From contig OX377202.1 in NCBI GenBank assembly GCA_947396885.1, positions 20,398,001 to 20,462,000 on the forward strand: 64,000 nt of DNA. The letters run 5' to 3'. The position numbers were made by a program, and so were the translations under genes. The notes below the pieces were generated by a model. That model did not search any database and was not told the origin of the DNA. It saw only the letters and a list, made by a program, of their open reading frames with translations. The number at the start of each line of letters is the position of its first letter. Positions within the stretch are counted from its first letter, which is position 1. Source of the stretch: Heligmosomoides polygyrus polygyrus. Lineage: Eukaryota; Nematoda; Chromadorea; Rhabditida; Heligmosomidae. This document shows, piece after piece, positions 20,528 through 32,500 of this stretch.

Positions 20528-23500
20528 ATGGAGGAATTCGTGGCCATTGAAGGTGGTTCACAGGGCGAGGAGTATATTCTGGAGCCGAGTTTCTGTAATT
20601 TCTCCACAATCACCGACAAGTATTCGCTGTCGTCACACGATCTTGTGGTAGGCGTTTTTCTATGGTTATGCGTACCCTATGGTGTTTTCCGTGTTCTATT
20701 GATGCAGGTGAGGAGATCCTCAGCCCTACAATCTAAACGCTATGCCTTGAGGCAGTTTATTGAAGTACTAGGTCGATGCAAGAATAATGTCGGTTTTTAG
20801 CCTTTAACTTTAAAAGACCATAATTCTTTAAGAACAAATTTTACTAAACGAAATAGAAACCACTGGAGTCAATTCATATTTGACAGCGACAGTTGAGCTT
20901 ACTCATTCCAATGGCCTAGAAGTCTGTACTCCTTGAGGCGGTGAAATCGGCGAAGGCGATTTTTGCATCTTCTTGTGTCTTTCGAGGCACTTCTTCCAGC
21001 AAGTACCGAGGTGCTTGAAAAAGTGGTAGTCTGTGGACAAGAGGTCTGATGAGCATGGTGGGCGGTCCACAGTTTCAGAGCCCAACTCATCCAACTTCTG
21101 TCCAGTCATCTTTCATCTTCGAAGCCTATGGTGCATTTCGCCAATTCGTTGGCGGTACTTTTCCGAAGTAATCGCATCGTCCGGGCTCAGGAAGCTGTGG
21201 AGGATGGTGGGTGAAACCGGCTGCTGAAATTGCTCTTCCAAGAAGTCTCCGATATGCTTGAAAAGCGGTACTATTAGGTCAGGAAAGTTCTCAGCGTTTT
21301 GAGTGCTTCATTTTGAACTACCATAACTTTCTCAAATCTTATCGGATTTAATCGAAATAAGCGCCGTTCGAATTAAAACACTTTTGCCAATGGGATACCG
21401 GTCGAATTATTCAATCGGCGAATAAATTAGGTGGTCGAGAATCGATAAAATCCACGAAAGCTGTTTGGCTTGGTCCTGGTTGGCGAAGTTTTACCAGCGA
21501 GAATTTTCTGAAAGTGTTTGAAAAGGTGGTAGTCGGTTGGTGAGAGGTCTGGAGAACATGGCGGGTGAGGCAGAACTTTAGCCCTTAACTCGTTCAATTT
21601 TCGAACAGCGATTGGTGAAAGATCGGGCCTCCTCTGTTGACCGATGTTGTCTGGAGTTGACGCAATTTTCGGTGCATTTCGTCGATTTCCTTACAGTAGG
21701 ACTCTGTTGTGATCGTTTGGCTTGGTGCCAAAAAGTTGTAATGGATCACACCAGCCGCCGTCCATCACACAGAGACCGTTATCTTTTTTTTGGTTGGGGT
21801 TCGCCTTGGGGCTAAATGCCTAGGGGCTTTGTCGACGTTCAAACATTGTCCGGAACGTTTCCTGTTATCATACAGAATCCACTTTTCATCGAAAGTGAGG
21901 ATTCGACTTAGAAGCGGGTCAGTTTTGATGCGTAAAGATAGAGAAGAGCAAATCTCAATCTCAATTTCTGCCGCTCACTGAACTCGTGGAGCACCCACTT
22001 TTCGAGCTTCTCCACCTTCCCAAGAAGTTTAAAAGCATCCGCAACAGTAGTTTTACTGATGTCTAGCTCTTCCGCGAGCTGTTTTGGATGGTTCAACTTC
22101 CCCGATTTCCTTCAACTCGTCGTCCAGAATTGCTTTAGATCGACCGCTACCAGGGTTATCTTCTAGGCTGAAATCTTCGGCCCGAAATTTACTGAACCAC
22201 AGGCGGACTGTGCTCTCTCCAACACTATTACGCCTCCACACTCGACTGATTTGTCAAGCTGTCTCGACTGCGGATTGTCCCAATTTGAAGTTAAACTAAA
22301 ATACCGTACGGAATTGCTCCTTCGACATACTTCAATAAGCCCTTCAAGAACACAAATATAAAACAACGTTGAAATATAAATTATTTAGTCAGATAGAGCG
22401 AAAAATTCTGTACAGAAAGTAGCATTAATGCGCAATGCAGGCTGAATTTTTACCTAATATAGACAATTGAAAAATAGTGACACAAAACGCTGAGAACTTT
22501 CAGGACAACCTAATATATATTTATACTGTTTTGACCTAGCTTGAGATGGAGCGGTGAGGTCTGTACCTCACCAGAATCACACGAGTAGGAGGCGTCTGCT
22601 GTCGAATGCACCCCATTTCAGGATCTTGGTTAGGATTTTCTTAGCTCAGCCCATTCAAGTCTGCCATCCCTCCGAGGAATTGGTGCGCCAGACTTATTCC
22701 CTGGGCCCTCGACCTGACTTGAAGGATAGACACTGACTTGTTCATCGGCTGGCCACCGCAAGTTGTTGTATGGCCAAATACGCATCCAAAGTGCCTCAAC
22801 GATTTCTTGTTGAAATGGAATGTGTGGCGCATCCCAAAGGGGATTATTTGACGCCGACCGTCATAATTTATCTTCCCCTTTCCAGTAAATGTCGCGAAGC
22901 TAGCTGTTTTAAACTTCACTCGTTTTGCTCTATTTTGGTGGGCTTGGGGATTTCCACACCTCAGTCTGGTCGCTACTGCTTTTTGCTAATTTTTTAATTA
23001 TTTCCATTGATACTTCCGTTAGTAATCGGATTTTGAATTTGAATGATTAGAGACACACTCTTCATAGTGTATGAATGAAAAAATAAATAAACTTGCCCCG
23101 GACCTTTCAATAGGACACATATACAACATTCACGTCAAATTGGACACTTCTAAACAAACTTGATGCTCCTGAAATCACAGTGGACGTCTTCTATATCGAA
23201 TCGAGTTTCTCACAGATTTACCTGCAGGTGGTCCAAGATGATTTGTTACTACTTTCTCTGAAGATTTTATGTGCAGCTGCCTAAATGACCGTAACAATTT
23301 TATAAAATTTTTATTTTTCGAGAAAAAATGCTAAGTTGAAGTTGCTAAGTTGAAATTCCGCAACAGTGCAACAAGACAGCAATCAATTATTGCACTAAGA
23401 GAAAAGATCGCGCCATGCACTCGATTAGCTTTTGCGATTTTTGTTCGATTGATAATGTAGATGCTGCTTACATAAAACCACAAAATGAGAATATACCTGT

Positions 23501-26500
23501 TTTGTTATATTGTTTCCTATTCCTCATCTGGATTCAGCACACTGGAAAGCATTAGGGGAGATAAGTCCTAATGAAAAGTCAATGGGGTAAGTGAGCTTCC
23601 CTAGTGAGAGACTTGTTGACGTTGTCCGCGGCCGCTGATGCACTCCGTCGTTGCTGTTTTTGATTTCTGTGTTGGTTGTTGTGTGTTGTTTTTCGGCGAA
23701 GAATGCGAAGAAGTCGCGGCGACGGCCGCTCTCGCTGACAATTAGCACCAGCGTGCTAACAAACAGGAAAACGCCAACGAGCCTAGAGCGAGAGAGGCGG
23801 CCGAAACGGACGGCGAACATACACTTCCTCCTCTTAGGCTGTTCGGAACAACAAGTGTAACGCTTAGCACTGCAAATGTGATCGTGTAGTTGTTCGCGAT
23901 AGGAACTGGGTAACCCCAGGGGTGTACTGGAAGGGAGCGTCGGTATTTTATAGCGCTGCTTTTGTCAGCTATGTATTATATGGCCATCACATTTTTTGCG
24001 AATTCCGCACAAAACAGGAGTTTGGAAAGACTTCCCAAATTCTTTCTTCTTGAAAGTTTTGAAAGCGCTTCATGAGATAGAGGGTTCGGTACATGTCACT
24101 AATGTGGCCTACATCGGGAACACGTCCACCAGACCAATCAGGCAGCATTGAACACGCATACCTCTCAAAGAGCCATTCATTATAAGAGAGTTTCTAAGAT
24201 CTTCATAAGATGAAAGTTTCGGTACTAGTCGGCAATCTGGCCTACATGAGATGACGAGGGGAGGGAGAGATGCACTAGACCAATCAGGCCGCATCGAAAG
24301 GGTGGTCTTGGTAACAATTCGTTAGAATGATACTAGTCGTTAATTTGGCCTACTTGGGAGAAGGTGAAGAGGCACCAAAATTAGCAGGCAATATCGACAT
24401 CGAACAGACATGCCTCTCAAAGAACCATTTAGGAGAGTTTTTGAAGATCTTCAGAAGTTGAAGGTTTCGGTACTTGTCGTTAATGTGGCCTATATAAGAC
24501 GGCAGTGGGGGGAAGAGACGCAGCAGACCAATCAGTTCGTATTGAGAAGGTATAAATGTCTCTACAAGTCGTTGATTGGTACTAATCGTTAAGGTGGCCT
24601 ACGTGTTGACGAGGGAAAGACGCACCACACCAATCAGGCAGCATCGAACACGCATGCCTTTCAAAGAGCCGCTTCGGAAAGTTTTCAAAGATCTTCATGA
24701 GTTGAAGGTTTCGGTACTAGTCGGTAATGTGGCCTACATGGTGATGGGGATGCATTAGCTATTCACAGCTCATCGGAAAGTTGTGCAGGTTTCGGAACTA
24801 GTGATTATACTGATACGGGTAATTAATGTGGCCTACATGTGGAGGGGAGGGACGCGCATCATACCAATCATGTCACATTAAACAGACATGCCACTCAGAG
24901 GACCGTTTGGGTAGTTTCGAAAGATCTTCAGAATTAAAGGTTTTGGTACTAGTCGGTAAAGTGGCCTACATGGGGCTCATATCCCTTCGCAATAGGTGAA
25001 TTGCTACTGCACTCGTCAACGAAGAGTCAAACACTGGTTATTCCTTCGGATCGCTACTGCATGCAGGCCAACGCAATCCATCGGCCTTCACGATACCTCT
25101 TAGAAGTGGTGTGCATGGCGTATGCCAAGGAGGGATGGATAATCGCAGACCTTTATCAATTCTATCATCATCCACTCATTGAAAAACTTCACGCCGTTAC
25201 GATAGAAGCTGATATCACTCGCAGGTGGAATGCACAGCGCATTTCGAACGGATTCGTCAGCACCAACCTTTATCTCTCTATCAGATGATTCAACAAAAAG
25301 CGCAAGAATGTCGTCCACGAGCTCGAGTTTTACATACTTCGGTGCTGCATGTGCCTCGTGCCGCCGTGCCGATCCGCAGTGAAGATAGAAATGTTTTCAA
25401 TTCCTTCAGAGGTGTTCATGGGAACGTTTCTGTGGTCACATGCCACAGGATCTATTTTCAGGGCACAGTCGACATTCTCTGGTGGTCGAACGTCATCTGT
25501 CTGCCGATGATCACGATGGTAGGACTGGCTTGTAATCTGCTGAACATTGCCATACTGACGAGTAACAAAGGAGCACGGCGGATACCCAGCTGGTGAGTGC
25601 AGTGTACGGTACCGCCTAGGGGTTGTTTACGATGCTGTGTTCGACTTTTGAGCTAGTAAGACAATCGATCGTAACCTCGGAACGGATTCATCAACGCTTA
25701 TACCCGCGGGTATGCGCGGAACAGGGGATAGACGTACCCACGATGAGACATTCATGATAACCTTACCCACCACATCGTGGGGATATCAATGGGTAGAGAA
25801 CACTTGACGATCGTCGTAGGATATTCTCTCTCCCGCGAAGTTTCCACACCCCATTGTCGAAATGGCGCTCTAGTGAAATCAGCTGAGGTTTAGTTCTATC
25901 ATACCCTTGATTCCTTTCATGAATTCGAATCGTACTCGCTACACACTATGGGTATGATTCCTTTAGGGCCCGTTTACACTTCGACGCCGAGCGACGCGAC
26001 GCCACGTATTGTGGCCACATTAACCGAGCTACGCGGTCGATCAATTCGGTCACTACACATGCCATCGCGACGCTCGGCGTCGAAGTATAAACGGGGTCTT
26101 GCAGTATCTCTACCTATACCCACTGCTTTATGAATCCGGCTCAGCGCCCGGATTTATCAACTCTTCGGATGCACGCTTTCGACAGGCCGAACAACTGCTT
26201 GCTATTGGAGTGACAACCTGTTGCAGTAGGTGTGGCGGGCTGCGCCGATTTGCCAGGTAAGCGACCCCGGCGCGATTCCCTGCCGTCCGTTAATGCTTCT
26301 GTGGGAGTATACCATTGGGTTTAAGGATCGGCTCCTGTTGCTAGAGTGTTGCAGGATGCTTGCGCAGCCATATATCCACGTATATCCAGCTGATACCTAC
26401 ATAGATATGTAGCATACGTACATAAGTAGGTATGTACTAGGTATATACCTGTCTATACATATGCATATATAATATATAAGTATATACATAGGAACAGGTT

Positions 26501-29500
26501 CTCACCCCAATAGCAAGTGGTTGTTCGGCCCCTCGAAAGCGAATATCCGAGTCTAAAACACGCGGCTATGCGGAGTATAGGGGTTGACGTACCCACGACG
26601 TGCATTCATGATAAACTTTACATACCATATTGTGGGTATATCAGTGGGTCGAGAAAACCCGCCGATCGTCGTGGGTATATCCGCATATCCACGAGGATTC
26701 CGCTCCCCATTGACAAAAATCCGCTCCGCTGAGATCAGCTGTTCTCACGAGGTGAGGACTGGATTTTTTGCATTCCTTATCAGATTTTATTTGACACATA
26801 TTTAACATTACGACATCTTTATTGCTATTGCCCATGCGACATGTGGAACAAGTTTGGTCGTAGGCTAAGCATTTGCATATCTGCATACCTAGGTGAAGAA
26901 ATGAGCGTTCGGCATCGTTCATCCTGTGAGCTTCTTCTTTTCATGAAAATAAACTCATGAAACCTTCAGGGGCAAATTTATCGGCGATACCGCCGGTATC
27001 ATCTCTCTGCGGATTCACCACACCGACCTACGCAGTAAGCGATACAGAGTTCGACCCTAAATTTACCACACCGTATGTTGGTGAATCGCGGCATCAGTAG
27101 GTTTGCGGTGCTTTTCACCGTTACCCGCCGGTAGGCGATTGGTGAATCTGGCCTCTGAAAATATATCAACAAGAAAATATTCGAAATCGCGAGGAATATC
27201 CCGAAACTCCGAGAGAAATTTCCGATTAAATTACCGATTTTTTAAATATTTCTCTCAGTCGGAGAGAATTCTGCATATGTGTCTCCTTCCTCCCCTAACT
27301 TGGACAATTTTTTCGCTCCATATTGACAGCGGAATCAGCGGAATGCTAAAGAACAAATAGGAAATTTATTTTTGCAAGTGCGCCAAATATTGTTCTGGGC
27401 GTTTGTCAGGGTTCTTTTACTTTACCCTCAATTCGTTTGGTGAATACGAATCGTGCCTTACACCCCATTTATACTTCGTCGCGGCGCGTCGCGATGGCCA
27501 CGCAATGAGGCCAAATTGATCGATCGCATCGCACAATCAATATGGCCACTATACGTGGAGTCGCGTCGCGCCGCGACGAAGTATAAACGGGGCCTTATAC
27601 CCACCGCGGTTGAGTGGTTGCCTTACCCTCCAGTGATTCTACCCAAAACTTTTGCATGATGAATCCAGGCCCAGAGGACGATCAACGAGGATAGTGTGAA
27701 TGCAGTCATCCAGATGAAGTTAAGTGAGGATGCGACCGGCCTCGGCGAAGACAGACGGATGACTGACGAGTGAGCCCGCGCGCGTTCATAGTCGATCGCG
27801 GCGTATCGACTGTGCGCGTCGGCTTGTGCGCGGCGGGACCCATGAAGCTGCTGCCTCCGCGGCCTTTAAAAACCGCGGTGAAAGTCATTACCGCTGTATC
27901 CAATTTCCAGTTTTAGGACTCCATAACTGCCTTCGGTTTCTTTTCATAAACCCAAGGATACGTTTGTAGTAGTTCTGCCGCAAATATCAGCACCGATCCG
28001 TTTCCCTGTTAGCTTGCAATCGATTTGCAGTGCTACTAAATCAATAAAGTATATGTGGAGCGGTTTATCGAGACTCAAAGAAGCAGATCTACACGGCGCT
28101 CCTATCCGGTTAAATTGGTCAGATGATGAAAGTCTGAGCACCTGAGTGTCCTTCTCATTCAGGACGCTGCTGCTGGCGTTGGCGATCTGCGACTGTCTGT
28201 ACCTGGTGTTTGCCACGTTGGACGTGACACCGTCGTCAATTCTCTCCCTGGCGTACTCGCCGCTGTTCAACTTCATCTACTTCCATAGCGCGCTCTACAT
28301 ACGGACTCTGGCGTCGACGTTCTACAAGAGCAGCGTGCTGTAAGTCTCCAAGTCATGTTTGTATAAGCGGTGTGTCGCTTTTCAGCCATCTTTTTGCCAG
28401 AAGTTGAGTTCTAGATCTGTCAGGACCCCTGATCATTTAAATTTCAAACGGTTTCAAATTTTTTATTTTTTTAAGCATTGTGGTTGCGTTCAATGTCGAG
28501 CGATACATCTGTGTGCTGTATCCGTTCAGCTGTCATCGGATTTGCACGGGCCGTACGTCACGGATCGCCATTGCGTTTTGGTCAGTCGATTACTCCAATT
28601 ATTGTTGTAATGGTCGGCGCGTGTAGAGGAGTCAGAGGAGACGCCGACTATGGAGTGCATCCGATATCAGGTTCTTGGTTCGGACTTCCCGCCCAGGTCA
28701 ACCAAGCCTTCCATCCCTCCGGGATCGGTGATTTGGCACCAGACTTGTCTGGGAAGGATACTGACTTGTTCATCGGCTGGCCACCGCACGTCATTGTATG
28801 GCCAAACACGCATTCATGTCGCCTCCACGACATCCCATAGAAGTAGGATGCGTGGCGCATCCGAAATGGGATTAAATACCGCTGTCGTTTATCCTTTTAT
28901 CCTTTGCTGTTGTAATGGGACGCATTTGTGCCATAGAACTGTCCACTTTCACTCCGTCTAGCCTGTCCGTCGAAGAGACTGTTGTCCAAAACCTTCATTA
29001 ACACTTTGACGACCGCGTGGCACGGTGTCGTGTCACAGTCTTGTAATATATTTTTCTAGTTGGATTCAAATCTCTCGAAGCAATTTTTTGGTATTACGTG
29101 TGCTTACCGTTGATACCTCAACGATCGCGTGACATGTTGTCGTGTCACATCCTTTCGGCCAAGTGGAACCGAGACACGATGTCGCGCCACAGTTATGTAA
29201 TATACTTTTCTAGTTGGACTCAAATCTTTCGAAGCAACTTTTTGGAGCTTTTTGGAGCTTTTGGACGGGTGGTGGATTTAATTATGAGACTGTTGTCCAA
29301 TACCTCATTAACACGTTGTCGACTGTGTGTGTGTGACACTATGTCGTGTCACATCCTTTTGGCCCAGTGGGACTGTGTCACACAGTGACGTGTCACAGTC
29401 TCGTAATCTATTTTCTGGTTCAATATCTTTCGAAGGAACTTTTTGGAGCTTTATGGAGCTTTTGGACGGGTAGTAGCTTTAATTAAGAGATTGTTGTCCA

Positions 29501-32500
29501 ATACCGCATTAACACGTTGTCGACTGTGTGACACGATATCGTGTCACAATTTTTCGGCCCAGTGGGACTGTGTGACACAGTGACGTGTCACAGTCTTGTA
29601 ATCTATTTTTCTGGTTGAAAATCTTTAGACTTTTTGTGTATTTGTACTTCATCTTCAGATATTGATGTAAAAAGCGTGGTCCACGAATGAAAAAAGTGCC
29701 CAATTCGATTCAAAAAGTCGGTTCAGCGCGTCGTGAGATCGATATGGTAGCTTGTCTTTATATCGTCTGGTGCGTCGCGTGCACTCTAAACGCTCCCTTA
29801 CGGAAAGGATTGTTGTAAATAAGTAGCAAAAGATCAAGGATAAACGGCGGTACCAATGGAGCATTTTCCGAAATGCGCCATGCATTCTACTTGAGATATT
29901 GCGGAGACAGTTTTTCTTCGTATTTGGCCTAGGCTTATAGACGTTCTGGGAAAAGCGATAGACCAAAGAATTGGAAATCGCAGTGCAGTCCTGGAGATTA
30001 AGTCACGCTCGATTCCGCTCACTACTTCAGGTCGAATATTTAGACTTTAGATTGACACAGACGTGATGATTATGCATTCGTTGTTGACCTTAGCACCAAT
30101 CAAAATCGTATTTTGTCACCAGCGAAGTCACCTAGGGGTGGAGTGCACGGCGCAATCCTCTTGACGGTTTTCTCAGGTCATCGGCAATTTTTTCAGTGTT
30201 GTCGTCTCTTTTCTGTGCTCCATACAATACCCGATCGCCTACAAAGTTCAAAGCTGCTACGAGCATATGAGCCAAGAGTACTACTACGTGGTTCTGATGT
30301 CGGAAAGTCCGAATCTCAAGGTGAGGCTCCTTACAGTAGTGGTCGAAGTCGTCTTCCTATGTCGTTGCCATGGCACCACCGTGGGTAATATCATTCTGGG
30401 ATTTGTACTTCAGCCGCCGAGTGGCGTAGCGTTACGTGATCTGCCAATATCGATTAGGCGGTGCAGGCAATCGATACTAGGAGCTTAACGCCGCGCCGTG
30501 TCTAAAGTATAAACCCCGCCTTAGCATTAGAGCTTATTTTTTGGTTTATTTGTTTGCACTACAATAGCTAAAGGTGCCACAAATCGAACCGAATGGTAAC
30601 ACAACACAAAAAGCGTATTCAAAGATTATGCAATAGTTAAGTGAAACACAAGAGCAGGTGCCTAAATTTCCAGAGTAGTTGGATCAATTGTGAATTTTCG
30701 ATGATTCTGAGGCGGCATGAGAACCTGAATTCGATTCCACTCTGTTTCCTTCAACGGCCTTGGTTATGCCTTCAATACGAATTTACCTGCTTCTACACAC
30801 TGATTCAGAAGAACCGTTCATAGTCAACTCATTCGTAAGACGAAAATAACCCTCAAAGAGGTTCGCCTTACCGTACCAAAACCAGTTTCTTCTGGGGTGT
30901 CACTTTTGAACCGCGCTCGAGTAATGTGACACCCGTTAGGTAAGCAGCTGCTTCTCAATTACCAATGTATGCTGAAGTCGCGCTCGAACTCGCAAACTCA
31001 AACAAAAACGACCGCAGCACGTGGTGCGACCTCGACCGCAGCACTGACACTTTCATCGGGCCGAAAAAAAGGGATGAGTTGGTAGTTAACTCTCTTACCA
31101 TGGCGACTACGACATTTCTGAATATAGGAACGCCGCCCGCCTCTAAAGGACCGAGTCAGTCTGAAATTATTTTTGTAGAAATTCAGCGTGGAAAATTGGC
31201 GAGAATGTAGTAGGGTAGTGACGTCGTGACCGCTAAGAATATGCGGTGAAACTAAGAGAAGCTAGGAGATCAAAAACCCCACCATGATCGCTCATGGCAA
31301 CGGGGAGCCGGATACAGCACAGCAAAGGTTGTGGGAACCAGGACCTATGTTCGTCAACGATTTACCGGCCGGTAACGATGGAACTAACCGCGAAACCACC
31401 ACGTCACCGGTGAAAACCGTTGTAACGATTACCCCGCTAGAGCGTCGGGTAAACGACGCAGTGAAGTACCGAAAACGCTCTACTGCTAATTTCTAACCCA
31501 GTGGCAACAAGTTGGGCACGTGAGCCGAGTTAGCCTAGTGGTTAGTAGTGTAGTTTCATGCACAAACGGTCACAGGTTCGACTCCCGGCTCGGGCACGCC
31601 ATGCCCTGCAAAAATTGCAAAAATGGCAACGGTTCCAGCGTCAGGCCCAGGTTGACAGGCCGGCTGATGGAGAAACCTCGTCACAAAACCATGATCACAA
31701 GTCGCAATAGAATCAGTGTAAAGGCTAGGACGTCACCCGGAAGTGGCGCACAGAACCCCCGCCCGAGTTCTGTGGTCAGTATGCGAGGGCTACCGAGGGC
31801 CGAACGACCTCGGCTAAAGAAGCTAGTTCGACTGGGGACTCTGAATGTGGGAACGCTGACCGGGAGATCTAGGGAAGTGGCTGACCTGATGAAGCGCAGA
31901 AGGATACAAGTCCTGTGTCTGCAGGAAACGCGATGGAAAGGGGCGAAAGCCAAGGAGATCGGAGAAGGGGTCAAGCTGTACTACAACGGAGAGGACACCA
32001 AGAGGAACGGGGTAGGGATAGCTGTCGCGGAGTCCCTCAAGGATTCAGTAGCGGCTGTCCAAAGAATAAACGACCGAATCATGTCACTGCGGCTGGACAC
32101 GAAGGAGGGTTACTGGACCATCATGTCTGTCTACGCTCCGCAGACCGGATGCTCCGAGCACGACAAGGATGACTTCTACCTCTCGCTCGAGGAAGCCATA
32201 AGGTCCGTACCAGAAAGCGACTACCTCTCCATAGCAGGGGACATGAACGGGCATGTGGGAAGTGGCAGAAGAGGAGTGGAAAGGGTTCATGGAGGAAAAG
32301 GGATCGGCCTGGTAAACCCGGATGGAGAACGAATTCTGGATCTGGCTATCGCCCACGACCTGTCTGTCTGTAGCACCTTCTTCGCGAAGAGGGAGAGCCA
32401 GAAGGTGACCTATGCTAGCGGAGGAAGAAGAACGGAGGTCGACCACATCCTGGTTCGAAGGGCTGCCCTGAAAACAGTCCGGAATGTGAAGGTCATTCCG

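Noticed and set aside
30175..30196. Alternative start of GPCR exon 5 at the earlier CTCAG acceptor (30175)
   Set aside because: It would break the reading phase with exon 4; the TTTTTTCAG ending at 30196 keeps the frame and leads into a proper TM4.
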